From: JBGTCY01 sp041748615
GTDB lineage: Bacteria; Bacteroidota; Bacteroidia; Chitinophagales; CAIOSU01
Length of the DNA: 29,664 bases
Direction of reading: 5' to 3'
NCBI GenBank assembly: GCA_041748615.1
Contig: JBGTCY010000170.1
Coordinates: 1-29,664 of the forward strand
Of this stretch, positions 14,711-22,721 are shown in pieces. The notes beneath the pieces were generated by a model. The model was not told where the DNA came from. It did no database searches and worked only from the letters and a program-made list of their open reading frames with translations. The position numbers and the translations under genes are program-made. Position 1 is the stretch's first letter, and the number at the start of each line of letters is the position of its first letter.

Positions 14711-15394
14711 ATGAATACCACGCTCGCTTACAGTTCAACTTTAATCCTCGGTGCATTACACGCGCTTGAGCCGGGACACGGAAAATCTTTTCTTGCATCC
14801 TACATGGTAGGGGAGAAGATTAAAATCAAACATGTAATTACGCTTGGGGCGAGTCTGCTGGGCGCGCACTTTTTTTTACTGACAGTCATCGCGCTTGCGA
14901 TGCGGTTGATTTTTTCAGCGCAGTTTGCGGAGCAAATTCAGGAAACGATTTCATGGGCGGGTCCGGTAATCATTCTTGCTTTCGGATTCTATTTGCTTTG
15001 GAAAAGCAGGCATCATCATCACTTCGAGCATGGCGATGCCTGTCATCATCACCCTGCCGGATTGAAAAAAAATACCAGTTTGAAGCAGACTGCTATTGCC
15101 GGAATCATCGGGGGATTATTACCTTGTCCGTCAGTGATAGCCCCACTGCTCTTATCGGGTGCAGCCAACACTTTTCATGACGCTATTTTTTACATTTTAA
15201 TTTATGTTGCAGGAATGGGCGCAGTATTAGTGTCAATGGTGATTCTATTTTATTTATTGAAAGAAACATTAGTGAGAAGATTGGATTCTATTTCTTCTAA
15301 AATCAACCCGCATTTTATCAGCGCGCTGCTGATTATCACTGTCGGGTTTGTTTATCTGTTCATCCGGATTTACGCGCACGAACCGCATGGATGA
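14711..15394 (+). CDS. NicO-family nickel/cobalt exporter
   Basis: This 227-residue membrane protein resembles RcnA/NicO transporters (PF03824). The first helix carries HALEPGHGKS (His17 to Ser26), the family's metal-binding signature. About six transmembrane helices are visible. A cytoplasmic or periplasmic His-rich loop lies at residues 101-117 (HHHHFEHGDACHHHPAG), typical of a metal sensor or buffer loop. A second conserved stretch, GIIGGLLPCPSVIAPLLLSG, follows. Export of Ni/Co, or another divalent cation, is likely, but the ion cannot be told from sequence. The start at 14711 is preferred over an upstream TTG at 14696 because that codon overlaps the -7 box. There is no metal-responsive repressor gene next to it. 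Confidence 0.88.
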   Translation: MNTTLAYSSTLILGALHALEPGHGKSFLASYMVGEKIKIKHVITLGASLLGAHFFLLTVIALAMRLIFSAQFAEQIQETISWAGPVIILAFGFYLLWKSRHHHHFEHGDACHHHPAGLKKNTSLKQTAIAGIIGGLLPCPSVIAPLLLSGAANTFHDAIFYILIYVAGMGAVLVSMVILFYLLKETLVRRLDSISSKINPHFISALLIITVGFVYLFIRIYAHEPHG

Positions 15395-15528
15395 ATGTTC
15401 ATTTAGGGAATAATTGGAAGCGCATGATTGAAAAAAGATTGTAGAAACTTAGAGTCGGTCGTTTTGTCTTCTCCTTGATAATGAATCTGCTGTGCAATTC
15501 ACTTCTGCATTATTCGTTAGTTTTACAA

Positions 15529-15690
15529 ATGAAAATGAAAAAAGGCATTCTTTTATTCAGTTTGTTTCTGCTCTTGTTGTTTTCCGCTTGTCAGCGAAGC
15601 ACTTGTCCAACTTATGACAGCAATACCGGTGAGCAGAAATATAAAGGTGGCAACAAAACCAAATCCGGTTTGTTTCCAAAGAACCTATGA
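15529..15690 (+). CDS. small lipoprotein of unknown function
   Basis: This 53-residue protein has a lipoprotein signal (MKMKKGILLFSLFLLLLFSAC) with Cys21 as lipidation site and a short polar tail that includes a second cysteine and lysines. The open frame reaches back to a TTG at 15475, but that extension has no signal-sequence logic, so the ATG at 15529 (or 15535) is preferred. Small lipoproteins of this form (KYKGGNKTKSGLFPK tail) are frequent in Bacteroidota and have no known role. It lies between the nickel exporter and the aminotransferase genes, with 32 bp to the latter. Confidence 0.65.
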   Translation: MKMKKGILLFSLFLLLLFSACQRSTCPTYDSNTGEQKYKGGNKTKSGLFPKNL

Positions 15691-15722
15691 AGTCTCCCTA
15701 ATTTGAATTTTTCACTTTCCCG

Positions 15723-16895
15723 ATGACGCAGCGTCAACTTTTTCAACAACATCTTGCACCGACAAGTCCTTCACCGTTACTTCTTGAAATGGAAAGAGCG
15801 GAAGGCTGTAATATTTTTGACACCTCCGGAAAAAAATACCTTGACCTCATTTCCGGAATTGCCGTGAGCTATCTCGGTCACTCGCATCCGGCTGTAGTGG
15901 AAGCGGTAAAAAATCAGGCTGAAAAACACATGCACCTGATGGTGTATGGCGAATATGTGCAGTCGCCACAAGTGACTTACGCGCAACTGCTCACAAAGAA
16001 TCTTCCGGATTCATTGAACTGCGTTTACTTCGTCAACTCCGGCAGCGAGGCGACCGAGGGCGCGATGAAATTAGCCAAGCGCGTCACCGGCAGAGCGGAA
16101 ATTATTTGTTTTGACAAAGCCTACCACGGCAGCACACAAGGTTCACTTTCATTGATAGGCGGGGATGAATTTAAAAACGCGTATCGTCCGTTGTTGCCCG
16201 GCATCCAGCGTTTGCGTTTTAATGATTTCGGTGAATTGGATAAAATAACCAAACGAACAGCAGCGGTAGTAGTAGAACCAATACAGGGTGAAGCGGGCGT
16301 GCGAATTGCCGAAAAAAAATTTTTGCAAGCGCTCCGCGATAAATGTAATGACGTTTGCGCGCTGCTGATTTTTGATGAAGCACAAACAGCTTTCGGCAGA
16401 ACCGGAAAACTCTTTGCCTTTGAACATGATGGTGTGGTACCTGATGTGTTGCTGCTTGCAAAAGGACTGGGAGGCGGCATGCCGCTGGGGGCGTTCATCG
16501 CGTCACATGAGTTGATGTCCACTTTAGCTAATCATCCGGTGCTGGGACATATCACCACGTTCGGTGGTCATCCGGTGTGTTGTGCCGCTGGTAGAGCCGC
16601 GATGGAAGTATTGCTTTCTGAAAAATTGCATCATACGGTTGAAAAGAAAAATCAACTGTTCTTAGAATTGCTTCATCATCCCGCCATCATCTCGATTCGT
16701 CATCAGGGGTTGATGATAGCGATTGAGTTCCCTTCATTTGAATTCAACAAGAAAGTAATTGATGCCTGTTTGCAGAAGGGCGTTATCACCGACTGGTTTT
16801 TGTTTGCCGGAAATTGCCTGCGCATCGCTCCACCGCTTATTATCACCGAAGAGGAAATCCGGTGGGCGTGTGAGGTAATCCTGGATGCGATATAA
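15723..16895 (+). CDS. class III PLP-dependent aminotransferase
   Basis: This 390-residue protein is a class III (ornithine/acetylornithine type) aminotransferase. It shows YLDLISGIAVSYLGHSHP, the phosphate-binding NSGSEATEGAMKLAKR, the motif LLIFDEAQTAFGRTG (the Asp contacts the PLP ring nitrogen), and the Schiff-base lysine Lys247 in LLLAKGLGGGMPLGAF. It ends with LRIAPPLIITEEE. Transfers between an omega-amino group and 2-oxoglutarate are typical, but the substrate (acetylornithine, ornithine, 4-aminobutyrate, lysine) cannot be fixed here. No arginine or GABA genes are adjacent. Typical enzymes read DEVQTGFGRTG, so the Gln-Thr-Ala variant is a small deviation. No arg-specific name is given for that reason. 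Confidence 0.9.
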   Translation: MTQRQLFQQHLAPTSPSPLLLEMERAEGCNIFDTSGKKYLDLISGIAVSYLGHSHPAVVEAVKNQAEKHMHLMVYGEYVQSPQVTYAQLLTKNLPDSLNCVYFVNSGSEATEGAMKLAKRVTGRAEIICFDKAYHGSTQGSLSLIGGDEFKNAYRPLLPGIQRLRFNDFGELDKITKRTAAVVVEPIQGEAGVRIAEKKFLQALRDKCNDVCALLIFDEAQTAFGRTGKLFAFEHDGVVPDVLLLAKGLGGGMPLGAFIASHELMSTLANHPVLGHITTFGGHPVCCAAGRAAMEVLLSEKLHHTVEKKNQLFLELLHHPAIISIRHQGLMIAIEFPSFEFNKKVIDACLQKGVITDWFLFAGNCLRIAPPLIITEEEIRWACEVILDAI

Positions 16896-16962
16896 TTTTT
16901 CTTTGAAGATTCAGTAATAAATCATGAATATTCTCTGAGTTAAAATTTTTCTTCATAGAACC

Positions 16963-17790
16963 TCACTTCCCTCCCTGCGACAAAATATTCTCAATCTTAT
17001 CGAACAACTTGCGCATGCCTAATTTGTGCATGGTTCTTTTCACAAGTGTTTTGGTATTTTCTTTCACCACCATTTTGGTTTTTTTCACGCTGTCTTCACC
17101 GGGGCGCGGTTTGAAAAACGTGTCGTAAAATTTAACGTCACCGGTGATTGGGGTATAGAAATAAGAATAAAAAGAATTACGCAGCACTCCTTCAGGCACG
17201 TTGATTTTGGAATAGCCGTGATAAGAAATTTCACTGGTGGCGAAAATAATACAGCGATTGAATAACGGCAGATATGCCGCTCCGCAGTTTTTTACGTCTT
17301 TATCCCACAACTCCAATTTTCCGCCATAGTTTTCCTGCCAGTTTTTATTCAGGAAAACAAGAAAATTAAGCCGCCTGTGAACATTCATCACGGGGTGCAT
17401 ATTAAAATCAACATGCACATCCAAGAAACTGCCGTTCGAACCCTGGTGAACTCCCGCACCGCGATAATCATCCGGCAACATCAAGCCTTCGATGCCGGTC
17501 ATTTTTTCTAAAAACTGAACGAATTGCGGTTGCGCCAGTTCGTGACGCAGTTTTTGAAAACTTTCGTGATAGCGCTCAAAGTTCGAACCTTCTGATTTTT
17601 CCTCGTTCAATCCTTTATAATGCCTGCGCATCTCTTCTTTTTTGGGAAAATTGGCGAGCAGGGTATCGGCAAAAGCCTCGTCTAACAGTCCGTCAATTTT
17701 GATATGCGGAAAAGGCTTCGCGCTCACAAAATCGCGGTGAAGGCTTTCGATGGCGGCAGGCTGAAACCATTGTTCATTGAAAATTTTCAT
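16963..17790 (-). CDS. 2-oxoglutarate/Fe(II)-dependent oxygenase (prolyl-hydroxylase-like)
   Basis: This 275-residue protein has the jelly-roll oxygenase iron site: His126-x-Asp128 (LDVHVDFNMHP) and His191 (SYHGYS), with Arg204 (RNSFYSYFYT) placed to hold 2-oxoglutarate. LNFLVFLNKNWQENYGGKLELWD between them is typical of the prolyl-4-hydroxylase-type superfamily. The C-terminal 60 residues are basic and not part of the core. It is the second gene of a pair: the methyltransferase gene ends 5 bp upstream. Such pairs occur in surface-polysaccharide or secondary-modification loci, but the substrate cannot be told. It converges on the aminotransferase gene with a 67-bp gap in which I see no clear terminator. 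Confidence 0.88.
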   Translation of the reverse strand: MKIFNEQWFQPAAIESLHRDFVSAKPFPHIKIDGLLDEAFADTLLANFPKKEEMRRHYKGLNEEKSEGSNFERYHESFQKLRHELAQPQFVQFLEKMTGIEGLMLPDDYRGAGVHQGSNGSFLDVHVDFNMHPVMNVHRRLNFLVFLNKNWQENYGGKLELWDKDVKNCGAAYLPLFNRCIIFATSEISYHGYSKINVPEGVLRNSFYSYFYTPITGDVKFYDTFFKPRPGEDSVKKTKMVVKENTKTLVKRTMHKLGMRKLFDKIENILSQGGK

Positions 17791-17795
17791 GGGAT

Positions 17796-18569
17796 TTATT
17801 TTTTCAGAATAATGAAAAAATCAAAGCAATTATCGTCAGCCGGTTTAAGATGAAAATCATCGGTTGTGATGGCGGTGACCAAGTCATTGTCTCCGCTTTG
17901 AATTTTATTCCGGTTCACGCGATTGAGAATATCATAGGGCACTTTCAGCAAATTGCGGGGCAGGCGGTATTGTAAATTGAAAATATCAAAGCGCGTGAAT
18001 TTTTTCACCGATTCACGGTTGCGTTCATGGTATTCATTCATGCGCGTGCTGCCATATACGCCCATGAGCGTGATGTTCGAAAATTTTCGCTCGGCAAGTT
18101 TCATGAGTTCCTCTTTGGTATATTCACGCACGTGCCAGGGATTGCGGGTGAGTGACATTCTGAGATTTGGAGTTGAAATGATTGCCATACCTCCCGGTTT
18201 TAAAACGCGATGCACTTCATCCATAAATAATTTGTCGTCCTCCACATGTTCTATCACCTGGAAAGTGACAAGGCTGTCAAACTTGTCATTTTCTATCCCT
18301 GAAAACGGGGGCACACTGTTTTGTATCAGCGTGATTTGGGGAAATTTCTGACGTAGCGATGCGATTACATGTTCATTGCGGTCAATGGCAGTGTAGGATT
18401 GAATGTTTGGCAATAACCATTCAATGCCTCTGCCTTCCCCGCAGCCGATTTCCAACAGGTCGCCACTGACAAAATCACAGGCTTTCACGTAGGCGTAAAG
18501 CAATCGTTGATGAATCGGGTTGTCGGATGCGATGGAAGTGGAAGTGATTTCCGTAGTACTGATGCTCAT
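17796..18569 (-). CDS. class I SAM-dependent methyltransferase
   Basis: This 257-residue protein has a Rossmann methyltransferase core. Motif I is LLEIGCGEGRG (residues 38-48), with an acidic residue (AIDRNE) closing the second strand. VTFQVIEHVEDD follows, then the typical HRVLKPGGMAIISTPN, which is common in ubiquinone/methionine biosynthesis-type and sugar or lipid methyltransferases. The C-terminal 90 residues are likely for substrate recognition and unrecognised. The start at 18569 gives MSISTTEI before a helical region. It is the first gene of an operon with the 2OG oxygenase (5-bp spacing) and has its own promoter. Confidence 0.88.
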   Translation of the reverse strand: MSISTTEITSTSIASDNPIHQRLLYAYVKACDFVSGDLLEIGCGEGRGIEWLLPNIQSYTAIDRNEHVIASLRQKFPQITLIQNSVPPFSGIENDKFDSLVTFQVIEHVEDDKLFMDEVHRVLKPGGMAIISTPNLRMSLTRNPWHVREYTKEELMKLAERKFSNITLMGVYGSTRMNEYHERNRESVKKFTRFDIFNLQYRLPRNLLKVPYDILNRVNRNKIQSGDNDLVTAITTDDFHLKPADDNCFDFFIILKK

Positions 18570-18583
18570 ATTTTAAAGTGCGG

Positions 18584-18612
18584 CAAAGATAGATATATTC
18601 AATTTCAGGCAA
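18584..18612 (-). promoter_or_regulatory. probable promoter of the methyltransferase-oxygenase operon
   Basis: On the minus strand, TTG (plus 18610-18612) lies 18 bp upstream of TATCTTTG (plus 18584-18591), an exact -7 match. The ATG is 15 bp further on, giving a leader of about 8-10 bases. Confidence 0.55.
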
Positions 18613-18774
18613 GGTAACTATTCAAAGGTATTAATGCAATTAATAAACTTGGTATGAACTTACTGATTTTACATAAACATAAAATATGTTAAGCGCTGAT
18701 GGGATGTTTCATTTGTTAATGAACGCCAATCCTAATTTGTTATCTTTACCCGCTTATTAAAAAAAGAGAAATTA

Positions 18775-21700
18775 ATGAAAACCTATAAGCTGATAAACAA
18801 TATCACCGGATGGCTCATTTTTGCTGTTGCGCTTATAACCTATACGCTCACATTGGAACCTACCGCCAGTTTCTGGGATTGCGGTGAGTTTATTTCTGGA
18901 GCGTATAAGTTGGAAGTGGTGCATCCGCCCGGTGCGCCCTTTTTTCTTCTGTTTGGCAGAATGTTCACTTTATTCGCATCCGACCCAATCCACGTGGCAT
19001 GGACTGTCAACTTTATGTCCGGTATGTCCACTGCATTTGCTGTTTTGTTTATTTTCTGGATCATCACTGCCTTAGCCCGCAAGGTAGTTTTCACCCCCGG
19101 TGAAGAACCTTCCATGGCTCAGATTTTCGCGGTGGTTGGTTCGGGTGTGATTGGAGGCTTGGCTTGCACTTTTTCAGACACCTTATGGTTTTCGGCTGTG
19201 GAAGGGGAAGTCTATGCGCTCTCAACCGTGTTTATTACCTTGGTATTTTGGGGCATCATGAAATGGGAAGCCTCCGAAGATGAGCAATACCGCGACAAAT
19301 GGCTTGTGCTGATTGCTTTTTTCATGGGATTGTCCTTAGGGGTTCACCTGATGAGTTTGCTGGCGATTCCAGCAATGGCGATGGTGTATTATTATAAAAA
19401 ATTTAAACCGACCCCGCTCGGTACGCTGGCGGCTTTGGTTGTCGGTTTTTTCTTGCTGATATTTTTATATATCGGATTGGTGAGTAAAATGATTAACATC
19501 ATCTCATCTTTCGATTTGATGTTTGTGAATGACTTTGGGTTGCCATTTGGAAGTGGAGCAATTTTTTTCACGTTATTGGTTATTATCGCTATTGTTGGCG
19601 GATTTTTTTATGCCTGGAAAAAAGGCAATGTACATCTGCAAACCGGATTGATGGCGCTTTCGATGATACTCATTGGCTTTTCATTGTATTCGATGGTGGT
19701 GATTCGTGCGCAGGCTATCCCGCCCATCAATATGAACAAGCCGGCAGACATTTTCAGATTGCAGGCTTACCTCAACCGCGAACAATATGGCGACCGTCCG
19801 CTGACGTATGGACCTCATTATAATGCTTACCCTGTTGAGATTATTAAAAAAGGTAAACGCTATTATAAGGGGAAAGAAAAGTATGAAGTGGTAGGCGATA
19901 AAATTGATTATCGTTTTGATGAAAAAGACATGATGTTATTCCCGCGGTTGGGTTCATGGCAGGATGACCGTCATGTGGCGGCATACCAGGCGATGCTGGG
20001 TTTGAAGGAAAAAGAAAATCCTTCTTTTGGCGACAATATCCGGTTTTTTATTAACTACCAGGTGGGCTTCATGTGGTTCCGATATTTCATGTGGAATTTC
20101 TCCGGCAGGCAGGATGACATTCAGGGCCGCTTTGATAACAATAATGGAAAATGGATTACCGGTATCAAAGCCATAGATGAGTGGCGTATTGGTCCAATGG
20201 ATAATATGCCTGATTATTTGCAGGCGAACAAAGGGATGAACCGTTTTTATCTGATTCCCTTACTCTTGGGAATTCTTGGGATGTTTTTCCATTACAAAAG
20301 AAGCCAAAATGACTTTTATGTCATTCTCACGCTGTTTGCTTTTACCGGGGTTTTGGAAATCATCTTTTTTAATTCGCCCCCCTTTGAACCGCGCGAACGG
20401 GATTACACGCTGGTGGGTTCATTTATTACATTCTGCATCTGGATTGGATTGGGCATGTTGGCGATTTTTGATTTTCTGAAATCAAAATCCACTCCGGTAG
20501 TCGCGGTGGGTGTGGCGTTTATGGTGAGTTTAATCGGTCCGGTGCTCATGGCGCATGACGGATGGGATGACCATGACCGATCTGACAGATATACCGCCCG
20601 TGATTTTGCGGTGAACTATTTAGAATCCTGCGCGCCTAATGCCATCATCTTTACGCAGGGAGATAATGATACCTACCCATTGTGGTACGCGCAGGAAGTG
20701 GAAGGTATCAGAACGGACATTCGCGTGGTCAACCTTAGCCTGTTGGGTGTGGATTGGTATATTGAACAGTTGAAATACAAAATGAATGATGCCGCACCGG
20801 TGAAACTCATTCATACTCCCGAAAAATATCTTGGAAACAAACGCGATGTCACACGCTTTTTTGACAGTAAAAAAGTAGCCCAGGATAAGCCGTTGGAATT
20901 AAAAAATATCGTTCAGTTTATCGCTTCGGATGACCGCGCTTCTCAGGTTCAGTTGACGAGCGGTGAGTTCACCAATTATCTGCCGACAAAAAATATCAAA
21001 ATCACGGTGGATTCAGCGTTGGTGGTGGAAAATAATGTAATTCCTGATGAATTACTGTCTCAGATGGTGAGTGAAATTCAGTTCAAGATTGCAAAAAATA
21101 ATCTCCTGAAAAATGATCTTTTGGTGTTGGACATCATTGCATCCAATTTGTGGGAACGCCCGATTTATTTCGCTGTTTCCGTATCTCCGGATTCTTACCT
21201 TGGCTTGCAAAACTACTTCCAGTTGGAAGGGTTGGCATATCGTATTGTTCCGGTGGAGAAAAAAGACCGCAGCGGACAAGGCGGGTACGTTGCGCACAAC
21301 ATGATGTTTGAAAACGTAATGAACAAATTCAGGTGGGGCGGCATTGAGTTAAAGGATACCGTTCAATACGAAATAAAAGCGGGTGATACCAAAGCTTCCA
21401 TCGCGAAACAGTTCAACTTATTACCGGATGAACTGGCTTTGCAAAATCCCGGAGTGGAGGAATACAACGCGGGCGCTAAAATCAATGTGGTGCTGCCGAA
21501 TGACCTTTATCTTGATGAAAACATTCTGCGCATGACCATGAATCTGCGGAGCAATTTCGCGCGAATGGTGGAAGCGCTGATTGATGCCGGTGAAAAAGAA
21601 AAAGCGGTTGCTGCTTTAGACCGGTGTATCGAGGTGCTGCCAAGACAAACTGTCCCTTACAACATTTTTATGGTACGTTTTCCGGAATACTACTATCGCT

Positions 21701-21936
21701 TGGAGGAGCAGGCAAAGGCGCGTTCCATCGTTCGCGCGTTGGCGCATGTTTTTGAACAGGATGTCCGTTACTACACCGATGTGATGGATTTAGACCCGGG
21801 CGCTAAACGCAACACACAACAGGCGATGGCGGTCATGCAGGAACTGCTGAGAGTGAGTATGCTTTACAAGGATAAGGAACTTGAGGAAGAACTGTCGGGC
21901 AGATTTTCTTATTTCCTGCAACAAGGCCCTTCTTAA
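18775..21936 (+). CDS. DUF2723 (TMEM260-like) membrane glycosyltransferase candidate with a LysM-like segment
   Basis: This 1053-residue protein has a multi-span membrane half with the DUF2723 signature near the start (TLEPTASFWDCGEFI, then VVHPPGAPFF). A large soluble half follows. DUF2723 (PF11028) includes human TMEM260, an O-mannosyltransferase, so a GT-C-type glycosyltransferase role on exported proteins is plausible but not shown for bacteria. The acidic residues in FWDCGEF are the likely catalytic ones in the first loop. At about 863-909 is a LysM-like segment (YEIKAGDTKASIAKQFNL, NPGVEEYNAGAKINV), and the end has TPR-like helices (KEKAVAALDRCIEVLP). A weak -7 box (TATCTTTA, 18741-18748) precedes it. 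The rlmB gene follows after 14 bp. Confidence 0.9.
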   Translation: MKTYKLINNITGWLIFAVALITYTLTLEPTASFWDCGEFISGAYKLEVVHPPGAPFFLLFGRMFTLFASDPIHVAWTVNFMSGMSTAFAVLFIFWIITALARKVVFTPGEEPSMAQIFAVVGSGVIGGLACTFSDTLWFSAVEGEVYALSTVFITLVFWGIMKWEASEDEQYRDKWLVLIAFFMGLSLGVHLMSLLAIPAMAMVYYYKKFKPTPLGTLAALVVGFFLLIFLYIGLVSKMINIISSFDLMFVNDFGLPFGSGAIFFTLLVIIAIVGGFFYAWKKGNVHLQTGLMALSMILIGFSLYSMVVIRAQAIPPINMNKPADIFRLQAYLNREQYGDRPLTYGPHYNAYPVEIIKKGKRYYKGKEKYEVVGDKIDYRFDEKDMMLFPRLGSWQDDRHVAAYQAMLGLKEKENPSFGDNIRFFINYQVGFMWFRYFMWNFSGRQDDIQGRFDNNNGKWITGIKAIDEWRIGPMDNMPDYLQANKGMNRFYLIPLLLGILGMFFHYKRSQNDFYVILTLFAFTGVLEIIFFNSPPFEPRERDYTLVGSFITFCIWIGLGMLAIFDFLKSKSTPVVAVGVAFMVSLIGPVLMAHDGWDDHDRSDRYTARDFAVNYLESCAPNAIIFTQGDNDTYPLWYAQEVEGIRTDIRVVNLSLLGVDWYIEQLKYKMNDAAPVKLIHTPEKYLGNKRDVTRFFDSKKVAQDKPLELKNIVQFIASDDRASQVQLTSGEFTNYLPTKNIKITVDSALVVENNVIPDELLSQMVSEIQFKIAKNNLLKNDLLVLDIIASNLWERPIYFAVSVSPDSYLGLQNYFQLEGLAYRIVPVEKKDRSGQGGYVAHNMMFENVMNKFRWGGIELKDTVQYEIKAGDTKASIAKQFNLLPDELALQNPGVEEYNAGAKINVVLPNDLYLDENILRMTMNLRSNFARMVEALIDAGEKEKAVAALDRCIEVLPRQTVPYNIFMVRFPEYYYRLEEQAKARSIVRALAHVFEQDVRYYTDVMDLDPGAKRNTQQAMAVMQELLRVSMLYKDKELEEELSGRFSYFLQQGPS

Positions 21937-21950
21937 CCGTATTCTGAATC

Positions 21951-22697
21951 GTGACAGAAAAGAGCCATCTGATTTTCGGCAGGCATCCGGTGCTTGAAGC
22001 ATTGAGTGCGGAAAAGCCTTTTGAAAAAATCCTGCTGCAACAAGGCGCGGCATCTCCTGAAATCACAATCATCCGGCAGTTAGCCGGAAAGTTGAAAATT
22101 CCGGTGCAGGTGGTGCCGGTTCAAAAACTTTTTTCCATCACCAAAAAAAATCACCAGGGGGTGATAGGTTTTCTCTCGCTGATTGATTACTTCTCGGTGG
22201 AAGATGTGATGCTGAAAGCTTATGACGAGGGCAGGGTTCCTCTGTTTGTCCTGTTAGACAACATCACGGATGTCCGGAATTTTGGAGCCATTGCCCGTTC
22301 CGCTGAACTGAGCGGGGTGGACGCGTTGATTGTTCCGCAAAAAGGAGGAGCGCTCATCAGCGGAGATGCGATGAAAGCTTCGGCAGGGGCGCTGAATCAC
22401 ATTCATGTTTGCAAAGAAATCAACCTCATTCGTTCGGCTGATTTTCTGAAGCTGAATGGAATTCGCCTGTATGCCGCAAGTGAGAGCGCTGAACAAAAAG
22501 TCTATGATATAGATTTTTCTGTGCCCTGCGCCATCATCCTCGGTGCGGAAGGCGAGGGCATCAGCCAGGAATTATCGCGAAAAGCCGACCGGCAATTCAG
22601 CATCCCGATGACCGGTACCATTGGTTCTTTTAATGTCTCCGTAGCCGCAGGAATTATTTTGTATGAAGTGATGCGGCAAAGAGAAAAAGCAGGATAG
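21951..22697 (+). CDS. rlmB: 23S rRNA 2'-O-methyltransferase of the RlmB/SpoU family
   Basis: This 248-residue SpoU-type (TrmH) methyltransferase starts at a GTG; a stop lies two codons upstream and there is no nearby in-frame ATG. It shows the N-terminal substrate-binding HLIFGRHPVLEAL. The knotted SAM-binding domain carries LLDNITDVRNFGAIARSAEL (motif 1), CAIILGAEGEGIS (motif 2) and GSFNVSVAAGIILYE (motif 3). It is expected to methylate the 2'-OH of a guanosine in 23S rRNA (G2251 by E. coli numbering), though TrmH-type relatives act on tRNA, so the exact target is inferred. It lies 14 bp after the DUF2723 gene and is probably co-transcribed with it. Confidence 0.9.
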   Translation: MTEKSHLIFGRHPVLEALSAEKPFEKILLQQGAASPEITIIRQLAGKLKIPVQVVPVQKLFSITKKNHQGVIGFLSLIDYFSVEDVMLKAYDEGRVPLFVLLDNITDVRNFGAIARSAELSGVDALIVPQKGGALISGDAMKASAGALNHIHVCKEINLIRSADFLKLNGIRLYAASESAEQKVYDIDFSVPCAIILGAEGEGISQELSRKADRQFSIPMTGTIGSFNVSVAAGIILYEVMRQREKAG

Positions 22698-22716
22698 ATT
22701 TTTAAACCTGCCTTTT
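22689..22716. terminator. weak shared terminator between rlmB and the MATE gene
   Basis: GCAGG (22689-22693) can pair with CCTGC (22707-22711), followed by CTTTT. The stem is short (5 bp, with a 13-base loop). The two genes are convergent with 24 bp between stops, so some structure here is expected, but support is thin. Confidence 0.3.
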
Positions 22717-22721
22717 CTTGT

